Shown here: positions 16,250 to 28,231 of the stretch, in pieces
How the letters are laid out: each line of letters begins with the position of its first letter
How positions within the stretch are numbered: the stretch's first letter is position 1
From: Onchocerca volvulus
Taxonomy: Eukaryota; Nematoda; Chromadorea; Rhabditida; Onchocercidae
Length of the DNA: 64,000 nt
Reading direction: 5' to 3'
NCBI GenBank assembly: GCA_000499405.2
Contig: HG738138.1
Span: forward strand, 13,207,208 to 13,271,207
Position numbers and translations under genes: made by a program
Notes under the pieces: generated by a model
The model's database searches: none
What the model saw: the letters and a program-made list of their open reading frames with translations, nothing else
What the model was told of the DNA's origin: nothing

Positions 16250-17580
16250 GTTGAAATTCAAAACTTTCTCAAAGCGATATTTTGTCAGTAGTCATGACTG
16301 TAATTCGATCAGGAATAATAATGACTTACGATTTTGATTCTGCAGCTCATTTCACATTTCAATACGCTATGGAAACATTTTCCAAATATTTTTCATGATT
16401 TACTCACAACATTTATAATATATTAGCAATGACGAGCATGACATATTGCAAAAAACCAACACATAAATCAGTTTAAATTAGTGACTCTAAGTGGAATTCA
16501 GTTATGTTAAACCAGTACTTTCAATCAGCGATTTGATCAATTAAAAAAACCTGTTATGAAAACAACATCTAAGTTTTGGAACAATCAAAAAAAGCTCTGT
16601 TACCTGGATACAGAAGGTAAATGAAGCCAAGAAGCGACAAGCAAAATTGAACCGAATCTCCAAGTACTAGAAATACAAAGAGTAAATAAAAAATAGAACG
16701 CATTTCCACAATGCATGGAGGGATCAATAGTAGTAGAGAAGATACTAACTTCATATATGCTTGTGAGCTTCATATTATAGAACACAGGCAAGAAATAATA
16801 CGCTACAATAGGAAATGCTATCATGTACATCGGACCATACCAAAATAGCATTGTTCCTTGGTAATAGATCTGCATGAAAAATCATAGTTCAGCAAAATAG
16901 TGATATAATTTTGAAAAACAAGGATGAATGTAAGAGCAGTGAAGTCTTAAGCAAAAAACATCTGTACAAATCTTTTATCAATGAAAAGGATCTTAAACAA
17001 CTGAATGAAAAAATTGAATGGATTGAAATAATTTTCTTTTTTTTAATTAAACGCTGAATAAAGGATTAAACTGTGAAAGTATATTTAATTGAACCACTTG
17101 ACCAATACAAATACCTCTGCAGGAAATCCAAGAAGTGAAACTGCGGAAAGAAATCCCGAACAAACTGATAAAGCTGATGTCACTACAGATACGCTAAAAA
17201 ATTATTTCTGCTGTTCCATTCAGAAATTATTTCAGTAAAATTAAAACCTGAATTAGTCCAACAATTATTAATAAAAGGTTAGTCTAACATTTGTTATCAA
17301 GTTACACCTCAAGAAATTAGGAGCAGATCACTACTCTCACATATCATAAGAGAAAATTGACAAAACATTTCTTGGCCAATTTTTCAATAGTAAATATCGT
17401 TGTATTATACCATAACACAAATTTTATATTTCTAATAGAATAAGTTAAGAATACAAACTTCGACCCATGTAGAATCTGAGCAGCCGATGTTTGTTTTGCA
17501 CCACGTAATGCTGTGAATAAGCCAAAAAAGGAAATTGCAGCGAGAAGACCTAACAAGACAATTATGTCCACAATATCCAT
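13233..17580 (-). CDS. Sodium/solute symporter, SLC5 family (monocarboxylate/multivitamin type)
   Basis: Sixteen exons: 17580-17459, 17193-17115, 16869-16750, 16666-16604, 15939-15817, 15743-15592, 15372-15232, 15166-15040, 14917-14829, 14658-14528, 14432-14362, 14260-14161, 14042-13880, 13761-13658, 13578-13508 and 13301-13233. Phases close throughout, giving 574 residues, normal for SLC5. About a dozen hydrophobic segments are visible. Family landmarks are [15 protein letters not shown] and [10 protein letters not shown] near the N-terminus, GGTGN...[15 protein letters not shown] before [22 protein letters not shown], and [18 protein letters not shown]. These place it nearest SLC5A8/A12/A6-type carriers, which use the sodium gradient to import small organic anions or vitamins at the plasma membrane; the substrate is not predictable. 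The last exon is inferred from phase and an acceptor; reading through the preceding donor gives a different hydrophobic tail. Confidence 0.88.
15987..16057. repeat. Perfect 21-base inverted repeat inside an SLC5 intron
   Basis: Arms 15987-16007 and 16037-16057 are perfect reverse complements around a 29-base loop. The loop contains a direct repeat of AGTTTATCA. It lies in the intron between the fourth and fifth SLC5 exons. The arms spell a run of Lys/Glu-like codons in one strand, but no coding context supports that. Confidence 0.9.
16219..16247 (+). repeat. Poly-A tract of 29 bases
   Basis: Uninterrupted adenine run in the same SLC5 intron, about 160 bases after the 21-base hairpin. It could be a simple homopolymer or the tail of an old retroposed fragment; no target-site duplication is obvious. 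Confidence 0.9.
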
Positions 17581-17596
17581 AAGGAGTCAGTGTATC

Positions 17597-17602
17597 CTGA
17601 AA
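17597..17602 (-). other. Candidate 3' splice (spliced-leader) acceptor of the SLC5 gene
   Basis: TTTCAG on the minus strand ends 16 bases before the SLC5 ATG at 17580, fitting a trans-splice acceptor or the end of a 5' untranslated exon. Confidence 0.5.
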
Positions 17603-17666
17603 TATAATCACATCAGTAACGGAGTCAATGTCTGATGATATCCAGATTTCTTTGAATTAAAAAATA

Positions 17667-17875
17667 CAGATATTTAAATAAACAATATGACAGGTAGGAA
17701 ACTATATAGCAGTGGTCTCAGTCTAAAAAAAAATATTATCAATTATGACAAGCCGGAATTAAAATCGTAAATTAAAAACGGAAAAATTACTGAAATAAAA
17801 TTGTCGCGACAAAATAAATGTCAGACAATATATAAGAGAATGTGGAAATGTCAAAGATCATCGAACATAAACATT
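17667..17875 (+). repeat. Left copy of a ~200-base direct repeat flanking the Helitron block
   Basis: This stretch is repeated in the same orientation at 22120-22334. Shared blocks include CTATATAGCAGT, TCGTAAATTAAAAA, GAAAAATT.CTGAAATAAAATT, CAAAATAAATGTCAGACAA, GAATGTGGAAATGTCA and CGAACATAAAC. By eye the copies differ by scattered substitutions and a few small indels. This copy ends at the GC-rich palindrome and lies about 90 bases upstream of the SLC5 start codon. Confidence 0.9.
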
Positions 17876-17880
17876 TAAAC

Positions 17881-17924
17881 ACTAGCTGGACGCGGCCATG
17901 CTCCGCGTGGCCGATCCAGCTAGT
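17881..17924. repeat. GC-rich palindromic hairpin, possible transposon terminus
   Basis: Outer arms 17881-17890 and 17915-17924 (ACTAGCTGGA / TCCAGCTAGT) are perfect reverse complements. Inside, two alternative stems exist: CGCGG/CCGCG, or GGCCA/TGGCC. The hairpin ends in CTAGT. Helitron 3' ends characteristically have a GC-rich hairpin shortly before CTRR, inserted before T. A degraded second copy of the inner motif (GGCCATGCTTCGTGTG) starts at 17936. The GC content contrasts sharply with the surroundings. Confidence 0.7.
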
Positions 17925-18714
17925 CTATGAGGGCAGGCCATGCTTCGTGTGTTCAGCTCCATAGATTATATAAATATACAGACTAATATTTATATATGTA
18001 CTTTATATATTTATACATATACTACATATGGTTTGGGTTGCGACCATACTATATATAGTCTGTTTAAAGTCTACATAAATAAAAATGTCAATGTTTGTTC
18101 GTTCAAAATCTTTAACCTCCGAAAGTTCTTAAACACGAGCCTTATCTCTATTCAAAATCTTAGATATCGAAAAGTCCTTATCTATTGTTTTGAGATTTTG
18201 ACACAACGTTGCAGTCGAATACGCGCATATTTTTATACACGCGTTCCTGTAGCTCAGTCTGGTTAAGTGGAAAAAATCAAAAAAGAAAGCGCATGTTCCT
18301 AATGTTAGGAAAAAACTGATACTTTGTGATTTGATTTGTAGTTTGGTTGGATTGGAGAATGATGATATTACGGTTCGGCTAAATAAGCAATAGGTGTGAG
18401 GACGTATTTTGTGTCCTGTATGACAGAGATGAATGCTGTTGAGAAAGGTTTTGTTGATTTGATAAAGAGTGATTCTTCGTAATAAAAAATTATCAGAGAA
18501 CATCCAGGCAAATTGATCATTGGGTTATTCTTTCCTCAGTCGCTGAAGAGAAGAATATTATTCAAGTGAATTGTCGGATTGTTGCTACTATTGCGTCGCT
18601 TTGAGCTGTCAAATTGGAACTCCGAACTGTTGCTTTTGGTGCGTCGATCTTTGTCGCTTATCTGTGAATTGGAAGGATCGGTGGTAAACCTGTTTTCGTC
18701 ACTTTGAAACTATG

Positions 18715-21620
18715 TTGCGCCACTTCACCTTCAGTATTTCTAAATCAAGTCAAACACGGCTCAGTGTTCAGCAATCACGCAATTATAATAGCCCTGCATT
18801 CCGGTAAAATCCAGCTGATGATTATAGTTTGATTCGCATATTCTCAACAGCACTATGACTGAATATGTCCTTATTGCAAGGCTCTGAAATTCAGTGGAGA
18901 AACGAAGGGATTTTGTTGCGCCATGGAAAAATTAAACTATCTCAACTTGAAGAACCATTAGAGCATTAAAAACTTTGCTTGTCGGATATACCACCGGATC
19001 AAAGCGTTTCCTATCTAAAATCAGAAAATACAAATCGCGCTTCCAAATGATATCGTTCGGCGCAGAAATCGCAACAATACAATCCAAGCCAACTTTCACA
19101 GTGAAAGGACAAATTTATCCTAAAACCAGCTCCCTGTTTCCTTGCCAGTATGGTCAGCATAAATTCTCACACATGTATTTCACGGTGATGGTAATGATAA
19201 ATTGAATGCATGCTGCGGAATCCATATCGACAAAGAAAAATCCATCGTTTTTCAACTGCAACAGTTCCTTCAAGAAAAAAACAATTTAGTGCGTTTGTTC
19301 AAAACGGCAATTGACATGATGCCATCTGATACAAACAAGACTGTTATTCATACTGACAAAACATCTGCTGGAGATCACATGCGAAGATTCAATGCTCCAA
19401 CTATAGACGAAGTGGCAGTTATTATAATCGAAGATCAATTCCAACCTACAGATATTGTTCTTCACCGAGAAACAATCAGTTGCCAAAATTGCTGAAACTC
19501 ATCGATGTTACGATGCTTTGCAATATCCAATCATTTTTTGGGATGGTGCCGATGGATATCACTTCAACGTTAAGATGATAAATTCAATCAGCGGCGAAGA
19601 AAAAAATATGAAATGCAGCGCAATGAACTATTATTCATATCGATTAATGATTCGAGAGAATGAAGACAATCACATTTTGAAATGCCGTCAGTTGTTTCAC
19701 CAATATATCGTAGATATGTATGCAAAAATCGAAACAGAGCGTTTGATATTCATCTGTTAGAATTAGACCAAGCTTTGCTCTGAAGAATACATTCATTTGC
19801 GAGATGCAGTTGTAAATGACGGTAATAACGTGGAAGACTAACGATTCTGCCATCTTCATATGCAGGCAGTCAACGTCATATGCATGAATACGCTAAGATG
19901 CAATTGCACAGGTTCGCCAAATGGCGTCCAAACCTATTCATTACATTCACATGCAATCCAGCTTAGGATAATGTACAAAATCTCTTACTTTCTGGGCAAT
20001 CGCCGATTGAAAAGCATGAGGTCAAAGCAAGTGTTTTCAGATAGAAGCTGAAATTGCTGATGGAATTCATGGTAAAACATGAAGTTCATCGAATACGTAA
20101 GGAAAATTCAAATATGAACATGGATTTCACAGCAGAAATCTACAACGAAGCATTGATAATGATTGAAAATTTGTACTTACAAATCGCGAACAAAGTTCTC
20201 AATCAGTTGGGAATGCCGTCACCGAATCGATCTGTTGCTGCTTCATTCGATGTAGAATTGCGTCGCGAACAAAGTTACAACACGGCTGATCTTTTTTCAT
20301 ATGTGCAATCACATATTCCTAAGCTAACGTTTGAGCAAAAAGGCATTTATGATCAAATAATGCAAACTGTTAATACAGGAGTTGGAGAAATCTTATTTTT
20401 AGATGCGCCAGGAGAAATTGGTAAAACGTTCCTAATTAGATTGATTCTGGAAGCAATTCGATTCCAAAATGACATAGCCTTATCTCTTGCATCGTCCGGA
20501 ATAGCTGCAACATAGCTACCAGGTGGAAGAACTGCTCATCCGCTTTGAAACTGTCATTGAGCATGCAATTCATTGAAACTCTCAAATGCAACATTTCCAA
20601 AATATCCGGCATAGATAAAGTATTGCAAAATGCAAATTTATTGTTTGGGATGAATGCACAATGACGCACAAAAAATCGGTCGAGGCTCTTGATCGACCAT
20701 TGCAAGATTTGTGTGGAAATATCAGACTATTTGGGAACGCATTAATACTGATCACAAGAGATTTGAGGCAAATATTACCTGTAATTCCTCGATCGACATT
20801 AACGGAGAAATAAATGCTTGCCTGAAATACTTTACTTTGTAGCGACATGTACGATCGATCAACTGAGATCTTCTCACATCAAATGCTGGAAAATTGGGAA
20901 CGGAAAGCTGTCGGTTGATCTGGCCTTAGGAATTTCATTGCCCTATAACCTTTGCAATTTAGTAACATCAGAAGAAGAGTTGATTGAAGAGGTATTTCCA
21001 GATTTTCAGACAAATTATAAGGATTATGATTGGCTGAGTGAACGAACTATTCTTGCGGCCAAGAACAAAGACTCGACAAACTTCACAGTATTATTCAGTC
21101 TAACATTCAAAGCAAGGTAGTCACATACAAGTCCGTCGACACTGTTGAGGAAGCAGATGAAGCGGTTAATTATCCAACAGAATTTTTGAATTCATTCGAT
21201 CTGCCAGAGATGCCATCGCACGTACTGCAATTGAAAATCGGCGTGCCAATTATCATGCTGAGAAATATTAAGCAGTCAAAACTTTGCAACGACACGCGGC
21301 TTGCAGTATGTCGTAGAAATAACAATCTTGACAGGACCTTTCAAAGGTGGAGATATTCTTTCCTCGCATTCGTATAATTCCAACGGATATGCCATTTAGT
21401 TAAAGAGATTGCAATTCCCAGTCTGATTGGCGTTTGCATTCATCATCAACAAAGCTCAAAATCAATCTTTGGAATTGTGCGGTTTAGATCTTAGAGACCG
21501 ACTGCTTCTCACATGGACAATTATATGTTGCGTGTTCTAGAGTTGGCAAACCATACAATCTTTATATCTACACAGAATAACAAAAATATTGTATCCCACA
21601 AGTTTTGTGAAATAAGTTGT
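18715..21620 (+). pseudogene. Broken Helitron Rep/helicase gene
   Basis: Translated pieces in shifting plus-strand frames follow the Helitron protein order. Near 18863-18960 is a Cys motif (CPYCKALKF, GETKGFCC). Around 19030-19200 come FQMISFGAE and KGQIYPKTSSL. At about 19380-19490 is a RRFNAPTIDEVAVII-like block. At 19500-19760 come YDALQYPIIFWDGADGYHFN, RLFHQYIVDMYAKIETERL. At 20340-20515 the helicase Walker A region reads APGEIGKTFL where GG.GKTFL is expected, followed by IAAT and a stop. At 21420-21615 come NKAQNQSLELCGLDL and, after a frameshift, HGQLYVACSRVGKP. At least ten stops or frameshifts are visible, so no functional protein can be made. Confidence 0.88.
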
Positions 21621-21771
21621 TTGGACGAAACATTTCATTATATTATCATGACCTCGACATTTCTGCGACGCAATTACATTCCCCACAAATCAAAAAATAA
21701 ATGAATTGCATCCCTCACAAGCAAAAAAAAAGAAAAGCTTAAAATACTCGCCTTATTTATTTAAAAACACG

Positions 21772-22090
21772 GGCCTATTCGAATGCAATGCAATGGTATG
21801 AGAATTTCAAACCAATCGATGAAGAACTTGAAACGTTGAAGGAAGTAGCCGCAGTCAATGCAGAAAATAGGCAAAAATGATGAATTCTGTCCGCTCATGA
21901 AGGCACAGTGCTGGGCAGAGTCAAAAAATTCAGTCCGCTTATGAGGGCATGGTGCAGGGCTTACTTTTAGTTGCCATGGACGTGACACGTGAAAAAGTAT
22001 GTCTATATAAAAATGATGACCTATTCGAATACAAGGTTGTGTCAAAACTTGAAAACAATCGATGGAGAACTTGCAAAATTCCGTCCAGGG
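21772..22090 (+). repeat. Degenerate tandem duplication at the right end of the Helitron
   Basis: Two diverged copies of a unit of roughly 240 bases are recognisable. CCTATTCGAAT...AACCAATCGATGAAGAACTTG (from about 21774) recurs as CCTATTCGAATAC...AACAATCGATGGAGAACTTG (from about 22019). CCGCTCATGAAGGCACAGTG (21891) and CCGCTTATGAGGGCATGGTG (21935) form a second pair. Subterminal tandem repeats are common in Helitrons. Confidence 0.65.
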
Positions 22091-22119
22091 TAACAGGGAA
22101 CATTTACATTTTTATTTAT

Positions 22120-22334
22120 ATAGATTTAAACAAACAAATATGTTAGCTAGGAAGCTATATAGCAGTAGTTTCGGTCTGTAAAAAAAAAAAAAGAATTATC
22201 AATTATAATAAACCGCAATTAAAGTCGTAAATTAAAAAAGGAAAAATTCCTGAAATAAAATTATCGCAACAAAATAAATGTCAGACAAATGTTAGAGAAT
22301 GTGGAAATGTCAGAGATCGTCGAACATAAACACT
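22120..22334 (+). repeat. Right copy of the ~200-base direct repeat
   Basis: Same orientation and order of blocks as 17667-17875, with a longer A-run. It ends CGAACATAAACACTGAGG and, unlike the left copy, is not followed by the GC-rich palindrome. Confidence 0.9.
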
Positions 22335-25300
22335 GAGGTGGATGATCATTAAAGTCTTAAACTGAAGAAAGAGAAGTTACTGACAGAAAAGGATATGAAG
22401 TGCAAATAGCATAGTTATAAAGACAAACGCAAAGATGACATGAAATGAAAATGCAATGCTTTTGTGACAATCCATACATACATTTTCAAATATTGATGAT
22501 GTTTAAAAAAAAAAGAAAAAAAAACTTAAAAAAGAACTTTTACATTGTTTGAAGTTGAAAATTAAAATAAAATCTAAGAAGACAAAAAACGGAAGAATTC
22601 CACTGAATACCTGCAGATACCTATCCTAGTTTTCAAGTATGCTCTCATGGAAATTGGAAACACCAGCAAGAAGCGAGGGTACCTGTTATTTATAAAGCAA
22701 AATGCAGAGAATATAGCGTGGGTTATGTACAATGTTGGCTGGGCAGAGAATAGCGTGGTAATTGAAGAGATGACAGAGATTAGTAATATCGACAGACAGA
22801 ATGTGGTTAGCAGAAAAGAAGATAGCGAAATATAGTGTGAAATGTGAATAAAGGAAAATATAGAAGATGTTAAAGTAAGAGATAAAGAGACAGAAAAGAA
22901 AAAAAGGAAGAGATAAGGAAGTGCAGTAAATGTTGCAACATTTTTCATATTTGAAGGAGAAGTTGAGTACTGCATGAATAATTCGTCAAAAGGTGCTCAG
23001 GCGGGACTATAGAAGGAAGCAGAGTATTGTTTATGTGCTTAGTTCATCACAAGTGATTTTACAGTAGGATGGCCTGACTACTGGTGAAGTTGCTCAAGTG
23101 AGTCGTGAAACTGGGGATTCTCCGGTATTCTTCAGAAGTCTGGGCCCAATTTATTGTTTGCACTCTTTTCCATTCCGAATTTGCGAGTGGGACGCAGAGA
23201 GTGGAAGGGCCAATGGACATCACTGGCCATTGAATATGTTGTAAGAGCTTCAGATGCCCGTAGAAGTGGATGATGTGAGGTATAAAATGATCGAATTGTG
23301 ATGGATGTTCGGTTATTTGAATGTTGTAGTAACATGATGCGCTCATGTTGTCAAAGTAGCATGCAAGTAATTGTTGTATTGTGTTGTGAGCTGTAAACTT
23401 GTCGTTCGTTGTTTATTTAGAAATTGGTGGTGATTCGAAAGAAGACTTCTACGAGTCATCCGGAGTCATGCATTGAGAACGTCTGCTGGCAACAATTTTT
23501 TGCTCATTTTTTCAATTTCGACAATTAATTGATTATCTTGGTCGGAAAGAAAATTTTTTTGGCAACTGATTGATTACTTTAATCGGAAAGAGAAGTCTCT
23601 AGGTGACAGGATTTCATTCCATATAATGATGTTCTTATTTAGCATTTAGAAGTTCTGAAGTATGTACTAGTTATTGGTAAATACCCATTGTTGAACCAAA
23701 TATTAAATCAAAAGAAACTTTTTTCCCCTGAATTTGTGTAGCCATCCTTACGGGAACAATATTTCAGTATGAGTAGAATGGGGTAGGATAGTGCATCTCA
23801 TTAAAGATTTGTTCTGTTCAAAGATCATTGTAAAGAAGTCTCATCGATAAGGACGCTCGTATCTTTCGGCTGACTAATTTATTGACGTACATATTTGTTG
23901 CGCTCTTCTAGAACATTCTCGAGAGTGCTTTAATTAAATTGAAATTATTGAATTCTCTTATTAAATAAGGACCCATCCATCCACTTGATATAATACCATT
24001 CTGATTGCTCATGTCTCAAATTCTATCTATTTCACTCAGTTGTTCAATTTCTCAGTTATTAGCATTTAATGAATTCGATTAAGCACACTAATAGTTCTCA
24101 TGAAGCAGAGTTGTTACAGTAGTCGAAATTCCGCTGCTGAAATGAGCAACAATGTATATGCATGCGTTTGTATGTGTGTGTATGTGCGTAATTGTATGTG
24201 GATATGTCAGTGAGATAGCCGTGACATGCGTATCGAATATTTATTAGAGGTCAAATAAGAGGACACCAATCAAATTGGAGGTTGGCTAATATAAACAGAC
24301 GTTGATGATGGAAGTTTTCTGTTGCTGCATACATTACATTAACTACATTTCGTCTTAAAATTCAAATTATTTTTCTTAACATTGCATCGAATTTCCGCGT
24401 TTATATAAACGAAAAAGTATTTAAATGAAGATTGAAATGTGAAATATCAGTCTCTAACGCTACGACGATTTCTTAAAAGCTTCATTTTATTTATTGATCT
24501 TCTATAAATCATGACGAAGGATGAAGGAATTGTATGGAATGTCCTTTAAAACAAGTAATAGTCTCCGAAAAGGTTTTATCTTTAACAAATAGGATATACT
24601 TCCATGATAATGTTAAGTGATTGAAATTATGAATGTCTCTGAGATGAAGTTGACAATCGGAGGAACGCAATAGCAAATATCATCTACTGCTGCTCTATTA
24701 TGATACCTTCAATGTCATCACCGATCCTTCTCATGCAAACCGACAAGTTATACAATGGCAGACATATATATGCATTCAAAAATGTGTGGAATGATTGTAC
24801 AAGTTGACGTTTGATTGAAAGTTCCCAAATAAATGATTTCTAGTAAGTACTTTACTTGCTATTGCAGAAATAATAATACTGCATGAATTCATGTATTTAC
24901 GCTGCGGCATTTCAATAACGTCAGCCACCTATCCGAAAGTTGAAAGCCTTATTCCTACGCTAATATCCTTTGCATTCTTATAATTTGTAATGTTATTGTT
25001 TTCTTCGAAATTTTCCAGAATAGCAAAAAATTTGCAAGGTAACCAATTATTAGGTGGTTTTGTAATTTCTGCTGAAAATTCCGAAATTTTTAATTAATTT
25101 CGAAATTGCTTCAGACTGGTTAAGGTTAGGGCAACAATAGTAATTCCAAGCAATGGCCCATATTTTTTCAACGAAGGAAAACATAATTTTACTGAAAAAA
25201 AAGAAGAATTAGTAATATACTTTCTGGTGGCATATTTTGCTACTTAGGAAAAATGACACTGTCACGTTCATTCCATTTCCATTCCTCATCCTTCACTTAC

Positions 25301-27247
25301 TTTTTTAATGTAGAAGGCTTTGTACTTTGTCGCATTTTTCTTTTGATTTTGTAATCACTACTGAAAGAGGGGATCAAAAATTATTTTTTCTTCAAGGGAT
25401 TTTGTTTTGAAATTTAGTTGAAGGCTTAATGTTAAAGTGATCAATCAGTCAGCGAAAGACATTTCTTACTTTATTTTGACACAAATCATTGAGCAATTCC
25501 GTATGGGTATTAAAGAGAATGATTTTGAAACGCTGGATAACAAACACCATCAGGTCAGCAAATAAAATGTCTACATGACACCAGTAATCCCAGTATTTCG
25601 CTATTCAACATTACATGCAGTTTTTCGAATGTTTTCCATCCATCCATTGCATTTCTGCTTGATCGGTACTTTTCTCATCATAAAGCATCCTTCAATTTCA
25701 TTAGTTCAATTTCGGATCGTCGATGTGTATTTTGATTTGATATCACCTCAGATAAACGTTTTGAAATAGAACTTGTCGTACAGAGGTCATTGTAAAGAAT
25801 TTCCGTGTTTTCTTAAAATGAACTTTTATCTCTGATGAGTTGAATTCCGAATTTCAATATTAACTTTATTTTGAAACTCCTGAATAGAAGGGACAATAAT
25901 ACTTGATAAACGAGATATGGGAGAAGTGATCGAAATTTTCATTATGGAATTATTGCCCCACAGCTTTTTTAATTCGTCTTTCTAAAAAACCGTGCTTTTT
26001 GTCGTTGCTAAATACAGCGGTTGCCAGCTCAGACCGGCAAGGTGGAGTTAAAAAAATCAGTGTGTAAGTAGAATAGTTTTGTCAACAAATGATGAAAAAT
26101 TATGTCTGAAAGAAATGGAAAACAGTCGTATGTGTTAAGAATACTTCCACTCACATAAGAAAGAGGGACAAAAAAGAGAGCTTTATGGTACAATATATTA
26201 ATTCCTTATTTCTAATTCTTTTTTATTGAAATATTCCATTCAAAAGAACATTTACGGCTACCACACAAAAAGGCTTTGCAACCAAAAATTAACATCGTAA
26301 ATACGGTTTTCTCCTCTTCTTTTTGCTTCGTTTCTTTTCTTTATTCTGAAAGTTTCAATCTAAGGAATTGGATGCATGCTGTAATTTTCATGGCAGGACG
26401 ATTTAAGGAAGAATTAATGGGAGTGGGAAATGAAAGGATGCAGTAGCCTTTATCGTTTTTCCGAATAAGAGTGGAGAAAGAGGGAGTTAGAATCCTCCAA
26501 TGTAACTAGAATCTAATTGGAGAAATGTAAACCAATTTTTGATCAGACATTTTGAAAGATATTTAAAGGTTAGTGGATCAATCTAAAGATCTAAACAGAC
26601 AGAAATAAAACCTGGGAATGACTTCTCGAACAGTTGATTTTTAAGGATTTCTTAGCTATCGTATCATCTGAACAATTAGTGGCCAAGGAAGTGATACATT
26701 ATTAACGAGTGTTGCGCAATGTCAGAAAGCAGAAAGCCATTTATTTAGGTTGGGATATCGCTCATTCATAATGCGGCCACAGTTACCCAAGAAAAGACAA
26801 GATGGGGTCGGTGTATTTATTAGGATTTAAGTTGATTTGAAAGTCCCGGAATATTTTCGCTGATTCGGGATTTCTGGAGTTGTAGACGTGGTTGCGGTAT
26901 GACAAGTGGTTGATGCTTTTGTGATGATTCTGTTAGTTCACTTCTGTTTTTGCTTGTAAAGGTTAATCGGAGATTATTGACTGTGAAATCACAAGTCTTC
27001 ATTTCACTGGATTGTCTATTGTTCTTGGACTTCTATATTGTAAGTGTTCGGTTATTGTATATTAATTCTATCCTGTGTATTTACAAATAGATTTTGTAAC
27101 ATGCATTTAGATTACTTGTATGTATTTATTTATTCATTTAACTTTTGTTCACATATTTAGTGGTTTACTTATTTATGGGCGTATTGCTTTATATAACTGA
27201 TAAGCTAACTGAGATGGAACTGATTTTCAGTTTTTATTATCATTAAA
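22335..27247. other. Intergenic region with one unexplained less AT-rich block
   Basis: About 4.9 kb between the transposon and the amino-acid transporter gene. Most of it is AT-rich with no recognisable coding. Around 23080-23360 the base composition is visibly richer in G and C, and a 95-codon open frame exists on the minus strand (23346-23059) without a family I recognise. A short GT-rich run (TATGTGTGTGTATGTGCG) lies near 24170. The right end should carry the promoter of the plus-strand transporter. Confidence 0.5.
27225..27230 (+). other. Candidate 3' splice (spliced-leader) acceptor of the amino-acid transporter gene
   Basis: TTTCAG ends 17 bases before the ATG at 27248, the usual spacing of a nematode trans-splice site. 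Confidence 0.5.
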
Positions 27248-28200
27248 ATGAGCTCAAAAAATGATACTTCTCCGAAAGATGACAATGTTGGTCTTGCGAA
27301 GTCTCTGACACTATTCAATGGTGTTTCCATAATCGTCGGATGTATTATTGGGTCTGGAATATTTGTGTCTCCGACAGGTGTTCAGGAAAGTAAGTAGTTG
27401 TCATCCTTAACTTTTTTAGAATGGCATGAAACTCTGTTTTTTTGCTTGATAAAGAATTGATAGGAAACTTGATCTCTTTGTAGACTCATATTTTTTATTG
27501 AATTAATGGATATTTCTAATTTTAGAAGCGGGAAGTGTCGGATTATCGCTGATTGTTTGGGTGGTTTGCGGTCTGTTCGCTGCGATTGGTGCTTACTGTT
27601 ACGCTGAACTTGGGACTCTGATTCATAAGTCGGGTGGTGATTATGCTTATATTATGGAATCATTTGGGCCGTTTCTGGCTTTCATACGTCTTTGGGTTGA
27701 AGCTGTGGTTGTAAGGTAAATTTCAGGATCATACCTGCTTGCTGTTGAAAGCTATTTGTGTATCATTTTCGAACTTTCCATTTTTATTTTCCATCACATT
27801 TGGTTGCAGACCGTGTACTTGCACAGTTGTAGCATTGACTTTTGCGATATACATGCTGCGACCGTTTTACCCGAATTGTGAACCACCTGGCGGACTGCTG
27901 GCATTGCTTGCAATTATTTTGCTTAGTAAGTTCTTACTAAGATGATTTTAATCGTTTGAAATTTGTTTTGACTTGATTGATTATAGTTCTTATCTCAGTT
28001 AATTAAGAATCCTGTAATATCTTGGAAACTTTTTCAGATGAACTATCATCTTCATTGTTTAATAATTTTTTTATTATAGTAATTCTAACGGCGATAAATT
28101 GCATGTCTATACGGTTAGCAACTTTCGTTCAGGATTTTTTCACTGTTGCAAAACTGTTTGCACTATGTTTGATTATTGGCACTGGCGCAGTACTGTTAAT

Positions 28201-28231
<31 letters not shown>

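Larger units (their letters stand above)
17881..22119 (+). mobile_element. Decayed Helitron-type rolling-circle transposon
   Basis: A block of about 4.2 kb lies between two direct repeats. It contains the order of domains expected of an autonomous Helitron: a cysteine motif and Helitron-like N-terminal domain, then a PIF1-type helicase, then its conserved C-terminal end. The left edge carries a GC-rich palindrome ending CTAGT. The right part (21770-22090) has degenerate tandem repeats without coding. Exact termini are not certain: a canonical 5' TC and 3' CTRR pair cannot be matched confidently. Many stops and frameshifts show that it is inactive and old. Confidence 0.8.

Noticed and set aside
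15987..16337. Plus-strand 116-codon frame containing a Lys run
   Set aside because: It runs through the hairpin and the 29-base poly-A inside an SLC5 intron; no independent support.
18245..18272. tRNA-like A box (CCTGTAGCTCAGTCTGGTTA)
   Set aside because: No matching B box at the right distance and no foldable acceptor, anticodon or T arms; at most a decayed tRNA-derived fragment.
22574..22975. Minus-strand 133-codon hydrophobic frame
   Set aside because: It is the antisense of a purine-rich (GA/AA) stretch, so the Ser/Leu/Phe content is a composition effect.
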